The notes beneath the pieces are model-generated. The model was not told the DNA's origin. It saw nothing but the letters and a program-made list of their open reading frames with translations, and searched no databases. This document shows, piece after piece, positions 1 to 7,408 of a stretch of 50,105 bases of DNA; position 1 is the first letter of the stretch; each line of letters begins with the position of its first letter. Location of the stretch: positions 1 to 50,105 of the forward strand of contig NZ_JAPVQY010000059.1 of the NCBI RefSeq assembly GCF_027257875.1, in the 5' to 3' direction. Source of the DNA: Burkholderia sp. IMCC1007 (GTDB lineage: Bacteria; Pseudomonadota; Gammaproteobacteria; Burkholderiales; Burkholderiaceae). A program made the position numbers and the translations under genes.

Positions 1-194
1 ACTTCTTCACGACCAAGCTCGAAGACGCCACCATCGTCAACATCAACGCCGTGTTGCCGCATGCGCAGGACGCCAGCAAGGCCGAGTACACCCAACTGGT
101 GAAGGTCTCGATGGCGTATCGCAAGATCACCTGGACGCACGCCATCGCCGGCACGGAAGCGTCGGACGACTGGCGCAAGCCGCAGGAAGCCTAA
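1..194 (+). CDS. hcp: Hcp family type VI secretion tube protein, 3' end only
   Basis: The window opens inside a gene whose last 63 codons (first full codon at base 3, stop TAA 192-194) read as the C-terminal part of an Hcp protein. Visible features are the run VNINAVLPHAQD and the ending KITWTHAIAGTEASDDW, typical of the last beta strands of Hcp1-like hexameric rings. Hcp rings stack into the inner tube of the type VI secretion system and can carry effectors in their lumen. The 5' part lies outside the window, so length and start cannot be judged. The gene stands directly before the M23-like gene at 327, the classic place for an Hcp-dependent effector. Confidence 0.85.
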   Translation, partial: FFTTKLEDATIVNINAVLPHAQDASKAEYTQLVKVSMAYRKITWTHAIAGTEASDDWRKPQEA

Positions 195-326
195 GCCTGG
201 GCCTCCGCGCGGCCGGTGCATGCGCCGGCCGCGCTATCCGCATGTAGACCGGCGGCTTGATCACGGGCCGGTAACCCGTCGATCCCGCTGATGTGTCGCT
301 CTTCGAGTAATCGCCTGGAACTTCCC

Positions 327-1301
327 ATGCTTATCAGCTTTCCTTTTTTGAGCACGCCCCAACCGAAGGCAGAGGACGACCGGAACGACGGCACCTTCGG
401 CCTGGGCGAAAAGAGCGGTAAAGGTAGCTTCCCCGTTAGCTACCAGTTCGGCTGGCATGGTGGCGTGCATTTGGTTGCGCCGGGCGATGACAAAAATCCC
501 GAACCCGTACGCGCGATCGCGGATGGCGAAGTCGTATTCGCGCGCGCCTGCACACCCCAGCCGAAACAGGACCCCACCGGGCAAGAGCGCGACGCCTATC
601 CGTTGTTCTACTACGCCGGCTGGACCAGCAATGGCGTGGTGATTCTCAAGCACCAGACTGAAATCGGCGAAGGCGTCGAGGTCGTCTTTTATTCGATCTA
701 TCAGCACCTGAAAACCGTGGCGAACAAAACGGGCACTCAGGCCGCATTGAAGAAGGGGGACAAGGTCTATCGCAAGGACCCCATCGGCCAGGCTGGCAAC
801 ATCTACGGTAGGCCCAATCGCATCCACTTCGAAATCGTTGCCGATCAAGCGAACGTGGAGAAGCTGATGGGGCGCAGCACGGGCAAGCTACAGGCCGCCG
901 AGGGCCGACGCAACTGCGTGTGGGGCGACATGCATATCGTGCTGCCGGCGGGCACGCCCATGTACGCGGTCAATCCTCGCACCGAGACCCGAAACTACGT
1001 TGTGCGTGCGTTCGATTCCACCTTCGGTGCGCGCAACGACACGCTCGGAAGCGTCGCGCAGCGCTTCCATACCACCCCGGAGCGTATCCTTGCCGTCAAC
1101 GGCAAGAAGGCGAAGGATGCAGGAACGTGGTGGCCACGGGTGAGCGGCTCCGAGCAAAGTGCTTTGAGAAAGCCCGCACCTACCGTAGCGCAGCGCACCA
1201 TCCGTGTTCCCGCGGTGTATGGCGCTGCGGCCAAGACGCCGCCCGATGACCTTACCCCGGACGTGTGGGCACGGTGGACCGTACAACCCATCGGTCGATA
1301 G
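327..1301 (+). CDS. M23-like peptidase domain plus LysM-like segment; putative Hcp-linked T6SS effector
   Basis: 324 residues from ATG 327 (an in-frame ATG at 291 has no better ribosome site). Residues 40-170 follow the LytM/M23 fold: WHGGVH at 43-48, ADGEVVFA at 65-72, YQHL at 125-128, GQAGN at 155-159 and RIHFE at 165-169. Against canonical M23 enzymes His44, His127 and His167 are kept, but the zinc-ligand Asp of HxGxD is His48 and the first His of HxH is Arg165, so activity is uncertain. Residues 240-262 resemble a LysM repeat (peptidoglycan binding). There is no signal peptide, which suits a cytoplasmic protein exported by the T6SS rather than a Sec-exported hydrolase. It lies 132 bases after hcp. 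The C-terminus seems cut short: see the next entry. Family membership is fairly sure; the effector role is inference from position and architecture. Confidence 0.6.
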   Translation: MLISFPFLSTPQPKAEDDRNDGTFGLGEKSGKGSFPVSYQFGWHGGVHLVAPGDDKNPEPVRAIADGEVVFARACTPQPKQDPTGQERDAYPLFYYAGWTSNGVVILKHQTEIGEGVEVVFYSIYQHLKTVANKTGTQAALKKGDKVYRKDPIGQAGNIYGRPNRIHFEIVADQANVEKLMGRSTGKLQAAEGRRNCVWGDMHIVLPAGTPMYAVNPRTETRNYVVRAFDSTFGARNDTLGSVAQRFHTTPERILAVNGKKAKDAGTWWPRVSGSEQSALRKPAPTVAQRTIRVPAVYGAAAKTPPDDLTPDVWARWTVQPIGR

Positions 1302-1867
1302 CCCGCGGCTTGCTTCAATTGACTCACCCGAGCAATTATCTCGGCTACTGGCACTGGCGTGGGCGCGCGATTGAGCCCGCATTAGAGACAAGGTTGAGGC
1401 AATCTCAGGCGCAAGCAGATGCTCAACGCAATAACCGCCCGTTGACCGAGGTAGAACGGCAGTTACCCTTACAGATGCTGGCGTGGCGAGAGGACGTTCG
1501 CCAAAGGACCTATGATGCTGCCGATAGCGCGGGTTACTACTGGGCTATGCACAAGGCCAATTATGAGGCGGATCAGTCATCGCCCAACGTGCGCCGTTCA
1601 TTCATCGTGCATGTCACTAGTCAGCAGCGGCGCAACCAATCGTTTGCTTTTTATGAGAGTGTTTCTTTCCGGCGAGTGAGCTGCCTGATCAATCTACCGG
1701 ACCACCTCAATCGCGACGATCCGAAGCTCAATGGCTTAGTAGATCGCTACCACGCACATGCCTATGCACAAGTGCTGCTGCTTGACCAGCCAGTCTTCCC
1801 GGATGGAAGCGGTGTTCGGCAATTCCTGCCGGAGGACTACCAAGTGAAAGGTGAGGCACCGAGATAA
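1265..1867 (+). CDS. Uncharacterised 200-codon frame, probably the frameshifted C-terminus of the M23-like gene
   Basis: An open frame that can only begin at GTG 1265, overlapping the preceding gene by 37 bases in another frame and lacking a Shine-Dalgarno sequence. The first 15 residues look non-biological; from LLQLTHPSNYLGYWHWRG onward the protein looks natural, and the upstream gene ends in VWARWTVQP just where this text would continue. The simplest reading is one protein of about 510 residues with a one- or two-base frameshift between about 1290 and 1310. Alternatives are a separate translationally coupled gene or a base error. No domain is recognised. Base composition is clearly poorer in GC than the core genes nearby. 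The stop at 1867 is two bases before the next start, so the three frames form one transcription unit. Confidence 0.5.
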   Translation: MGTVDRTTHRSIARGLLQLTHPSNYLGYWHWRGRAIEPALETRLRQSQAQADAQRNNRPLTEVERQLPLQMLAWREDVRQRTYDAADSAGYYWAMHKANYEADQSSPNVRRSFIVHVTSQQRRNQSFAFYESVSFRRVSCLINLPDHLNRDDPKLNGLVDRYHAHAYAQVLLLDQPVFPDGSGVRQFLPEDYQVKGEAPR

Positions 1868-1869
1868 AC

Positions 1870-2526
1870 ATGAGATTTCTCCTGCCTCAGATCATGGTGG
1901 GACTTCTCATTAATTTCGCTACCCAAGCTGCCTTGGCAATTGGCGAGAACAATGGGGCGACCACTACTCAATATCCTGCGGACGCCGTACCGGAAGGTAT
2001 GCAGCGCTATGTCATTCCCATGCAAGGTTGCGCCATTGAATTCTTCGCAAGAAAAGGTGGGCGCACTCGAGCCTATGCGGGCAGCAGTGGCCCCTATGGG
2101 TCTTTCTCGCATAGCAATATCCTCGGCTCCAGGAGGCAGAAATCGTTGACGCTCAACATAAGCTGTTACAAGGGGGCGGCAGTTGATCTTTGCCCGAAGC
2201 TTCTTCCAGTTGAAGACGCGCAGAATATTCGCTACTACAACGTGCATCGCCTCGAAAAATTGCATCCCACTTACTTTGGAGTTGCACAAATTTCATCGTT
2301 TCCGCTTGGTGGCTCCCTGCCTGGTCAAGTACGAGAGCTCGACTTTTGCTTGGGAGATAGTTCGCGTACCCTACAAACTGACAGAGGAGGCGTCGAGCTT
2401 GGTTACGACCACCGAGATATATCGGAGACCGCGGGAAAGAGTCTTCAGCGGTCGTCAGAGATAGCTCTGCCGGAAGTGCTCGAGATCATTCGTTCGATTC
2501 GCTTTGTGTCCACTAGCGGCGAATAG
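1870..2526 (+). CDS. Secreted four-cysteine protein, candidate periplasmic immunity protein
   Basis: 218 residues. Residues 1-23 are a Sec signal peptide with a hydrophobic core (LLPQIMVGLLINFATQAALA) and an AxA-type cleavage site. The predicted mature part has four cysteines (in QGCAIE, ISCYKG, DLCPK and DFCLGD), enough for two disulfides, which suits the periplasm. A site like AAGGTGAG lies about 20 bases upstream, and the start follows the previous stop by two bases, so it is coupled to the putative effector. The family is not recognised. A small exported protein directly behind a peptidoglycan-hydrolase-like T6SS cargo is the usual form of a cognate immunity protein, but this is inference. 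GC content is near 52-55 percent, well below the core genes, a sign of recent acquisition. Confidence 0.65.
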   Translation: MRFLLPQIMVGLLINFATQAALAIGENNGATTTQYPADAVPEGMQRYVIPMQGCAIEFFARKGGRTRAYAGSSGPYGSFSHSNILGSRRQKSLTLNISCYKGAAVDLCPKLLPVEDAQNIRYYNVHRLEKLHPTYFGVAQISSFPLGGSLPGQVRELDFCLGDSSRTLQTDRGGVELGYDHRDISETAGKSLQRSSEIALPEVLEIIRSIRFVSTSGE

Positions 2527-2528
2527 CG

Positions 2529-2636
2529 GCCGTCAGCAAGCGCCGTGGCCCAGTGCATGAACGTCAGGTTGCTCGTCAACACGATGGCTCCAGGGTCATG
2601 ATGTTTGGCGACCAGATAGAACAACAAGTTCGCCGC
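2529..2636 (-). pseudogene. Fragment of IS21-family istB (transposition helper ATPase)
   Basis: On the minus strand about 35 codons read AANLLFYLVAKHHDPGAIVL then TSNLTFMHWATALADG, the pattern of the IstB/DnaC-like ATPase of IS21 elements just after Walker B (LLF.LV..R...GS.ILTSN..F..W...F.D). A stop (TAG at 2639-2637) precedes it and the similarity ends at 2529, three bases after the stop of the putative immunity gene. It is therefore a remnant marking an old insertion or deletion boundary. The call rests on motif memory over a short stretch. Confidence 0.5.
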
Positions 2637-2639
2637 CTA

Positions 2640-3070
2640 CATCCGAAAACTACCGATACCTTCCCTGCCCGTACCCCGCTCGCCCCCGCCTAAAAGCCCC
2701 CCTCGCTCTGAAAAATCGCGCGGACGGGCGACATCACCGTGCATGAGCAGTTTCCGGACAGGGAAGGCCGGCGGATCGCGAAAGGGTCCATGCACGGATG
2801 CGCGCTCGGCGCGCCGGGCGCATGCCGCGCGGCCGCCATTCGTCCTGCGCGGCATCCCCGCCCCGGCAAGCACGACCATTCCTCGAACGTCGGAGCGCGT
2901 CGGCCAACCCGACCAGCCCAAATGTCAGGCAATCCGAGTTCCCCGCCCCCGCGCCGCTCGACACAAGCGGCCGCCGTGCCGCATGCCTCTTATTGCCGGC
3001 TGCGTTGCCCACCGCGTCGCTAGGGCCGGATGCGTGTAACCGCGCGCCCGGCAGCGTCCGGGCGCAACCG
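2640..3070. other. 430-base GC-rich spacer without a recognisable gene
   Basis: Several frames stay open here only because the DNA is rich in GC. Their translations are dominated by Arg, Ala and Pro with no conserved motif, none has a convincing ribosome site, and no hairpin terminator follows the accessory cassette. It separates the low-GC patch from the core genes. I see nothing else in it. Confidence 0.5.
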
Positions 3071-3071
3071 G

Positions 3072-3077
3072 TAAAAT
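3072..3077 (+). promoter_or_regulatory. -10 box TAAAAT eight bases before the nudJ-like start
   Basis: TAAAAT ends eight bases before ATG 3086. A transcript starting at the usual distance (6-8 bases) would have a leader of 0-2 bases. No Shine-Dalgarno sequence lies between, and no clear -35 box is visible. The same arrangement occurs at pepP and ruvB. Confidence 0.5.
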
Positions 3078-3085
3078 GCCGAACC

Positions 3086-3595
3086 ATGAAACCCGAAATC
3101 TGGACCCCGCATGTGACCGTTGCAGCGCTGATCGAGCGCGCCGGCCGCTTTCTCGTGATCGAGGAAGAAACCTCGACGGGCCTGCGCTTCAATCAGCCGG
3201 CCGGCCATCTCGAAGCCGGCGAGACGCTCGCCGACGCCGTGATCCGCGAGACGCTCGAGGAAACCGCGCATCCGTTCGTCCCCGACGCGCTCGTCGGCGT
3301 CTATCTCGCGCACTACGATCGCCCCGGCACCGCCGGCGCGACCTACCTGCGCTTCACGTTCTGCGGCACGGTCGGCGAGCCGTTGCCTGGCCACGCGCTC
3401 GACGACGGCATCATCCGCACGCTGTGGATGAGCGCCGACGAACTGCGCGCATGCAGCGAGCGCCACCGCTCGCCCGCGGTGATGCGCTGCGTCGACGACT
3501 ATCTCGCCGGGCGGCGCATTCCGCTCGATTTCGTGCACACGCATTCGGTCGCGCCGCGACCGGACGCATTCGACCGTCAGGCGGTAAACAAATGA
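3086..3595 (+). CDS. nudJ: NUDIX hydrolase, NudJ-like
   Basis: 169 residues. The NUDIX box is complete: GHLEAGETLADAVIRETLEE fits GX5EX7REUXEEXGU, with the REXXEE core binding the metal. NudJ-type enzymes hydrolyse nucleoside di- and triphosphates and thiamine pyrimidine pyrophosphates in the cytosol. Length and the N-terminal pattern (TPHVTVAALIERAGRFLVIE) suit NudJ, which is often next to mnmA; here its TGA overlaps the mnmA ATG (ATGA, 3592-3595), so the two are translationally coupled. ATG 3086 is chosen because it begins the conserved core and lies just after the -10 box; the open frame extends upstream only through GC-rich spacer. Substrate is inferred from family. Confidence 0.88.
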   Translation: MKPEIWTPHVTVAALIERAGRFLVIEEETSTGLRFNQPAGHLEAGETLADAVIRETLEETAHPFVPDALVGVYLAHYDRPGTAGATYLRFTFCGTVGEPLPGHALDDGIIRTLWMSADELRACSERHRSPAVMRCVDDYLAGRRIPLDFVHTHSVAPRPDAFDRQAVNK

Positions 3596-4767
3596 GCAAG
3601 CGCCGTGTAGTAGTGGGCATGTCGGGCGGCGTCGATTCGTCGGTGACCGCGTGGCTGTTGAAGGAACAGGGGTACGACGTGGTCGGCCTGTTCATGAAGA
3701 ACTGGGAAGACGACGACGACGGCGAATACTGCTCGACGCGCCAGGACTGGATCGACGTCGTGTCGGTGGCCGACCTGATCGGCATCGACGTGGAAGCCGT
3801 GAACTTCGCGGCCGAATACAAGGACCGCGTGTTCGCCGAATTCCTGCGCGAATACTCGGCCGGCCGCACGCCGAACCCGGACGTCCTGTGCAACGCCGAG
3901 ATCAAGTTCAAGGCGTTCCTCGATCACGCGATGTCGCTCGACGCGGAAATGATCGCGACGGGCCACTATGCGCGCGTGCGCGAACGCGACGGGCGCTTCG
4001 AGCTGCTGAAGGCGTTCGATCATACGAAAGACCAGTCGTACTTCCTGCACCGGCTGAACCAGGCGCAGCTGTCGAAGACGATGTTCCCGCTCGGCGAGAT
4101 CCCGAAGACGAAGGTGCGCGAGATCGCCGCGCAGATCGGGCTGCCGAACGCGAAGAAGAAGGACTCGACCGGCATCTGCTTCATCGGCGAGCGGCCGTTC
4201 CGCGATTTCCTGAACCGCTATCTTCCGACGAAACCCGGCCCGATGAAGACGCCGGACGGCAAGGTCATCGGCGAGCACATCGGCCTCGCGTTCTATACGT
4301 TCGGCCAGCGCAAGGGCATCGGCCTCGGCGGCAGCAAGGACGGCAGCGGCGAACCATGGTTCGTCGCCGCGAAGGACATCGCGTCGAACACGCTGTACGT
4401 CGTGCAGGGCCACGACCATCCGTGGCTGCTGTCGCGGCAGCTCGTCGCCGGCAACGTGAGCTGGGTCGCGGGCGAACCGCCGGCCGAAGGCTTCTCGTGC
4501 GGCGCGAAGACGCGCTACCGGCAGGCCGATGCGGCGTGCACATTCGGCCGGGCCGCGATAGGCGTCGCGGCCCCCGGCCCCGCAGGCGAAGCGCGCTTCT
4601 CGCTCGCGTTCGACGATGCGCAATGGGCGGTCACGCCCGGCCAGTCGGCCGTGCTGTACGACGGCGAAATCTGCCTCGGCGGCGGCATCATCGAGTCGGC
4701 AGCCACCGGCCAGCCCGGTGGGGCCGCACCCGAAGGCCACGCGCCGGCACTTGCCGACGCACGCTGA
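3592..4767 (+). CDS. mnmA: tRNA-specific 2-thiouridylase MnmA
   Basis: 391 residues, normal for the family. MnmA adenylates and thiolates C2 of uridine-34 in tRNA-Lys, -Glu and -Gln, using sulfur relayed from IscS. The PP-loop SGGVDSS is at residues 11-17; the two catalytic cysteines are about Cys100 (in DVLCNAEI) and Cys196 (in TGICFIGER). The C-terminal beta-barrel part (ASNTLYVVQGHDHP and after) is present. The start overlaps the NUDIX stop by four bases. After residue 375 the tail is Ala/Gly/Pro rich and probably disordered. Confidence 0.97.
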   Translation: MSKRRVVVGMSGGVDSSVTAWLLKEQGYDVVGLFMKNWEDDDDGEYCSTRQDWIDVVSVADLIGIDVEAVNFAAEYKDRVFAEFLREYSAGRTPNPDVLCNAEIKFKAFLDHAMSLDAEMIATGHYARVRERDGRFELLKAFDHTKDQSYFLHRLNQAQLSKTMFPLGEIPKTKVREIAAQIGLPNAKKKDSTGICFIGERPFRDFLNRYLPTKPGPMKTPDGKVIGEHIGLAFYTFGQRKGIGLGGSKDGSGEPWFVAAKDIASNTLYVVQGHDHPWLLSRQLVAGNVSWVAGEPPAEGFSCGAKTRYRQADAACTFGRAAIGVAAPGPAGEARFSLAFDDAQWAVTPGQSAVLYDGEICLGGGIIESAATGQPGGAAPEGHAPALADAR

Positions 4768-4884
4768 CATCCATTCGTTTAGACTTGCGGCACGCCGCGC
4801 CCGGCGGAACACGATTTCGTCGCGGCCGGCGCGCCGCCGCGCAGCGCAAGCATGGCGGCATTTCAAGATTCTTACGGAGTCCCC

Positions 4885-6504
4885 ATGCTTTCCAGACGCT
4901 ACCTCGCGATGTGGGCCGCCGTCCTGCTGCTCGTCGCAGCGGCCGCGCTCGCATCGGTCCACGTGCTTTCCTGGCTGTGGATCATCATCCCCATCGCGCT
5001 CGTCGCACTCGGTCTGTACGACCTCAACCAGGACCGCCACGCGATCCTGCGCAATTACCCGCTCTGGGGTCATTGCCGCTTCCTGTTCGAATTCATCCGA
5101 CCTGAAATCCGCCAATACTTCGTCGAGGACGACACCGACGAGAAGCCGTTCTCGCGCGCGCAGCGCAGCCTCGTCTACCAGCGCGCGAAGAACGTCGCCG
5201 ACAACCGTCCGTACGGCACCGAGCTGAACGTGAAGGCCGTCGCGCACGAATGGATCAGCCATTCGCTCGCGCCGACCAAGCTGCCGAACCACGATTTCCG
5301 CATCCGCGTCGGCGCGAACCGCGCGCAGCCGTACGACATCTCGATCTTCAACATCTCGGCGATGAGCTTCGGCTCGCTGTCCGCGAACGCGATCCGCTCG
5401 CTGAACCTCGGCGCGAAGAAAGGCGGTTTCGCGCACGACACCGGCGAAGGCTCGCTGTCGAAGTACCACCGCGAGAACGGCGGCGACATCATCTGGGAAA
5501 TCGCGTCGGGCTACTTCGGCTGCCGCAACGACGACGGCACGTTCAACCCGGACAAGTTCGCGAAGCAGGCCGCCGAGCCGCAGGTCAAGATGATCGAGAT
5601 CAAGCTGTCGCAGGGCGCGAAGCCCGGCCACGGCGGCGTGCTGCCGGCAGCGAAGATCACGCCCGAGATCGCCGAGACGCGCGGCGTGCCGATGGGCAAG
5701 GACTGCATCTCGCCCGCCACGCACTCCGAATTCTCGACGCCGCGCGGGCTGCTCGAATTCGTCGAGCGGCTGCGCACGCTGTCGGGCGGCAAGCCGACCG
5801 GCTTCAAGCTGTGCATCGGCCATCCGTGGGAATTCTTCGGGATCGCGAAGGCGATGGTCGAAACCGGCATCGTGCCTGACTTCATCGTCGTCGACGGCGC
5901 GGAAGGCGGCACCGGCGCGGCGCCGCTCGAATTCACCGACCATGTCGGCGTGCCGCTGCAGGAAGGGCTGCTGCTGGTGCACAACACGCTCGTCGGGATC
6001 GGCGTGCGCGACCGCGTGAAGATCGGCGCGAGCGGCAAGATCATCACCGCGTTCGACATCGCGCGCACGCTCGCGATCGGCGCGGACTGGGTGAACTCGG
6101 CGCGCGGCTTCATGTTCGCGGTCGGCTGCATCCAGGCGCAGCACTGCCACACGGACCGCTGCCCGACCGGCGTCGCGACGCAGGACCCGGTGCGCCAGCG
6201 CGCGCTCGTCGTGCCGGACAAGGCCGAGCGCGTGTACAACTTCCATCGCAACACGCTGCATGCGCTGCAGGAACTCGTGCAGGCGGCCGGCCTCGGCCAT
6301 CCGTCCGAACTGCGCGCGCATCACATCGTGCAGCGCGTCGCGCCGCACGAAGTGCGGCTGATGTCGCAGTTGCTGAAGTACCTGAAGCCGGGCGCGCTGC
6401 TCGACGGCCAGACCTGCGGCTATACGCTGTACGACAAGTGGTGGCCGATCTCGCGCAGCGATTCGTTCGTGCTCGGCGAAACCGTCTATGCGTCGATCGA
6501 GTAA
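4885..6504 (+). CDS. FMN-binding glutamate synthase family protein (membrane-anchored GltB-like)
   Basis: 539 residues from ATG 4885, with ACGGAGT 5-11 bases upstream; a longer frame from 4852 lacks such a site. Residues 8-45 hold two hydrophobic segments (MWAAVLLLVAAAALASVHVL and WIIIPIALVALGL), so the protein is probably anchored in the inner membrane with the catalytic domain in the cytosol. The rest is the FMN/synthase domain of glutamate synthase: GEGSLSKYH, IEIKLSQGAKPGHGG, IVVDGAEGGTGAAPLEF, and QAQHCHTDRCPTGVATQDP with the cysteines of the 3Fe-4S site. The amidotransferase domain of true GltB is missing, so it cannot use glutamine by itself; the physiological reaction of this stand-alone family is not settled. 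A strong hairpin follows. Confidence 0.88.
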   Translation: MLSRRYLAMWAAVLLLVAAAALASVHVLSWLWIIIPIALVALGLYDLNQDRHAILRNYPLWGHCRFLFEFIRPEIRQYFVEDDTDEKPFSRAQRSLVYQRAKNVADNRPYGTELNVKAVAHEWISHSLAPTKLPNHDFRIRVGANRAQPYDISIFNISAMSFGSLSANAIRSLNLGAKKGGFAHDTGEGSLSKYHRENGGDIIWEIASGYFGCRNDDGTFNPDKFAKQAAEPQVKMIEIKLSQGAKPGHGGVLPAAKITPEIAETRGVPMGKDCISPATHSEFSTPRGLLEFVERLRTLSGGKPTGFKLCIGHPWEFFGIAKAMVETGIVPDFIVVDGAEGGTGAAPLEFTDHVGVPLQEGLLLVHNTLVGIGVRDRVKIGASGKIITAFDIARTLAIGADWVNSARGFMFAVGCIQAQHCHTDRCPTGVATQDPVRQRALVVPDKAERVYNFHRNTLHALQELVQAAGLGHPSELRAHHIVQRVAPHEVRLMSQLLKYLKPGALLDGQTCGYTLYDKWWPISRSDSFVLGETVYASIE

Positions 6505-6551
6505 CGCCTGATGCCGTGCGGGGCCGCTCGTTGCCGAAACGGTCCGCCAAC

Positions 6552-6581
6552 AAGAAAAGCGCCCGCGGGCGCTTTTCTTTT
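6552..6581. terminator. Bidirectional rho-independent terminator between gltB-like and GST genes
   Basis: AAAAGCGCCC and GGGCGCTTTT pair around a CGC core, flanked by A and T runs on both sides, so it can stop the plus-strand GltB-like gene and the convergent GST gene. Confidence 0.85.
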
Positions 6582-6609
6582 GTCTGCTCAATCCGCGGCC
6601 GGCGGCGGA

Positions 6610-7224
6610 TCAGCCTTGCGGCAGCGTGTCGACGAACGTCTGGCGCTGCGATAGCTTCACGAAATGCTTGTCGAGGTTCGGATGGCGGTCGCGCCAGTTG
6701 AGTTCGGGCATCCGGAAGTCGAGATAGCCGAGCGCGCAGCCGAGTGCGATGTCGGCGAGCGTGTAATGATTACCGACGCACCACGTCTTGCCGCCGAGGC
6801 CCTGCGACATCGCGACGAGACCGTCGTCGATCTTGCGCTGCTGCCGCGCGATCCAGTTCGCGCTGCGCTGCGCTTCGTCACGCTGCGTGTATTCGAGGCG
6901 GATCGCGACCGCGGCGTCGAGCACGCCGTCGCCCAGCGCTTCCCAGCAGCGCACTTCGACGCGCTCGCGCCCCGACGGCGGAATCAGCTTGCCGACCGGC
7001 GACAGCGTATCGACGTATTCGCAGATCACGCGGGAATCGAACACCGCGGCACCATCCTCCATCACGAGACACGGCACCTTGCCGAGCGGATTCGATGCAT
7101 GAATATCCGTCTCCGGCGCCCACACGTTCTCGAGGTCCAGCTTGTAGTCGATCTTCTTTTCGGCGAGCACGATCCGCGCCTTTCGGACGAACGGGCTGCT
7201 GAGCGAACCGATTAATTTCATCAT
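6610..7224 (-). CDS. Glutathione S-transferase family protein
   Basis: 204 residues from ATG 7224 (a second ATG follows at once), with AAAAGG upstream. The N-terminal thioredoxin-like domain shows MKLIGSLSSPFVRKARIVLA with Ser9/Ser10 near the usual catalytic position, NPLGKVPCLV carrying the cis-Pro, and the glutathione gamma-Glu contact FDSRVICEY. The C-terminal helical domain ends with TLADIALGCALGYLDFR, the N-capping box of GSTs. Cytosolic; likely detoxification or disulfide reduction. The substrate cannot be told. Convergent with the GltB-like gene and divergent from pepP (184 bases apart). Confidence 0.9.
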   Translation of the reverse strand: MMKLIGSLSSPFVRKARIVLAEKKIDYKLDLENVWAPETDIHASNPLGKVPCLVMEDGAAVFDSRVICEYVDTLSPVGKLIPPSGRERVEVRCWEALGDGVLDAAVAIRLEYTQRDEAQRSANWIARQQRKIDDGLVAMSQGLGGKTWCVGNHYTLADIALGCALGYLDFRMPELNWRDRHPNLDKHFVKLSQRQTFVDTLPQG

Positions 7225-7396
7225 CTGCCTTTTCAAGGGAACTGCCGAGAGTATACGTTGTCGCCGATCATAACCGGCCGGCGCGGCCGGGTAGAAAATC
7301 GCCCGTTCGGCCTGTGGATGGTTTGCAACAGCCGCCGCGCGGCCCCTTCCAGTGCGGCTCGCGGCCGCCCCTCTCACGCGCCGCGTCCGGCGGCGC

Positions 7397-7402
7397 TACA
7401 AT
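7397..7402 (+). promoter_or_regulatory. -10 box TACAAT six bases before pepP start (leaderless candidate)
   Basis: TACAAT, then six bases, then ATG 7409. Transcription seven bases after the box would begin exactly at the A of the start codon. No Shine-Dalgarno sequence is present; the -35 region is not recognisable. Confidence 0.55.
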
Positions 7403-7408
7403 CGCACG

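Noticed and set aside
3577..6591. Minus-strand open frame of about 1000 codons across mnmA and the GltB-like gene
   Set aside because: It is antisense to two clear genes and its text is Arg, Ala, Asp and Val rich with no motif; high GC removes stops from the antisense frame.
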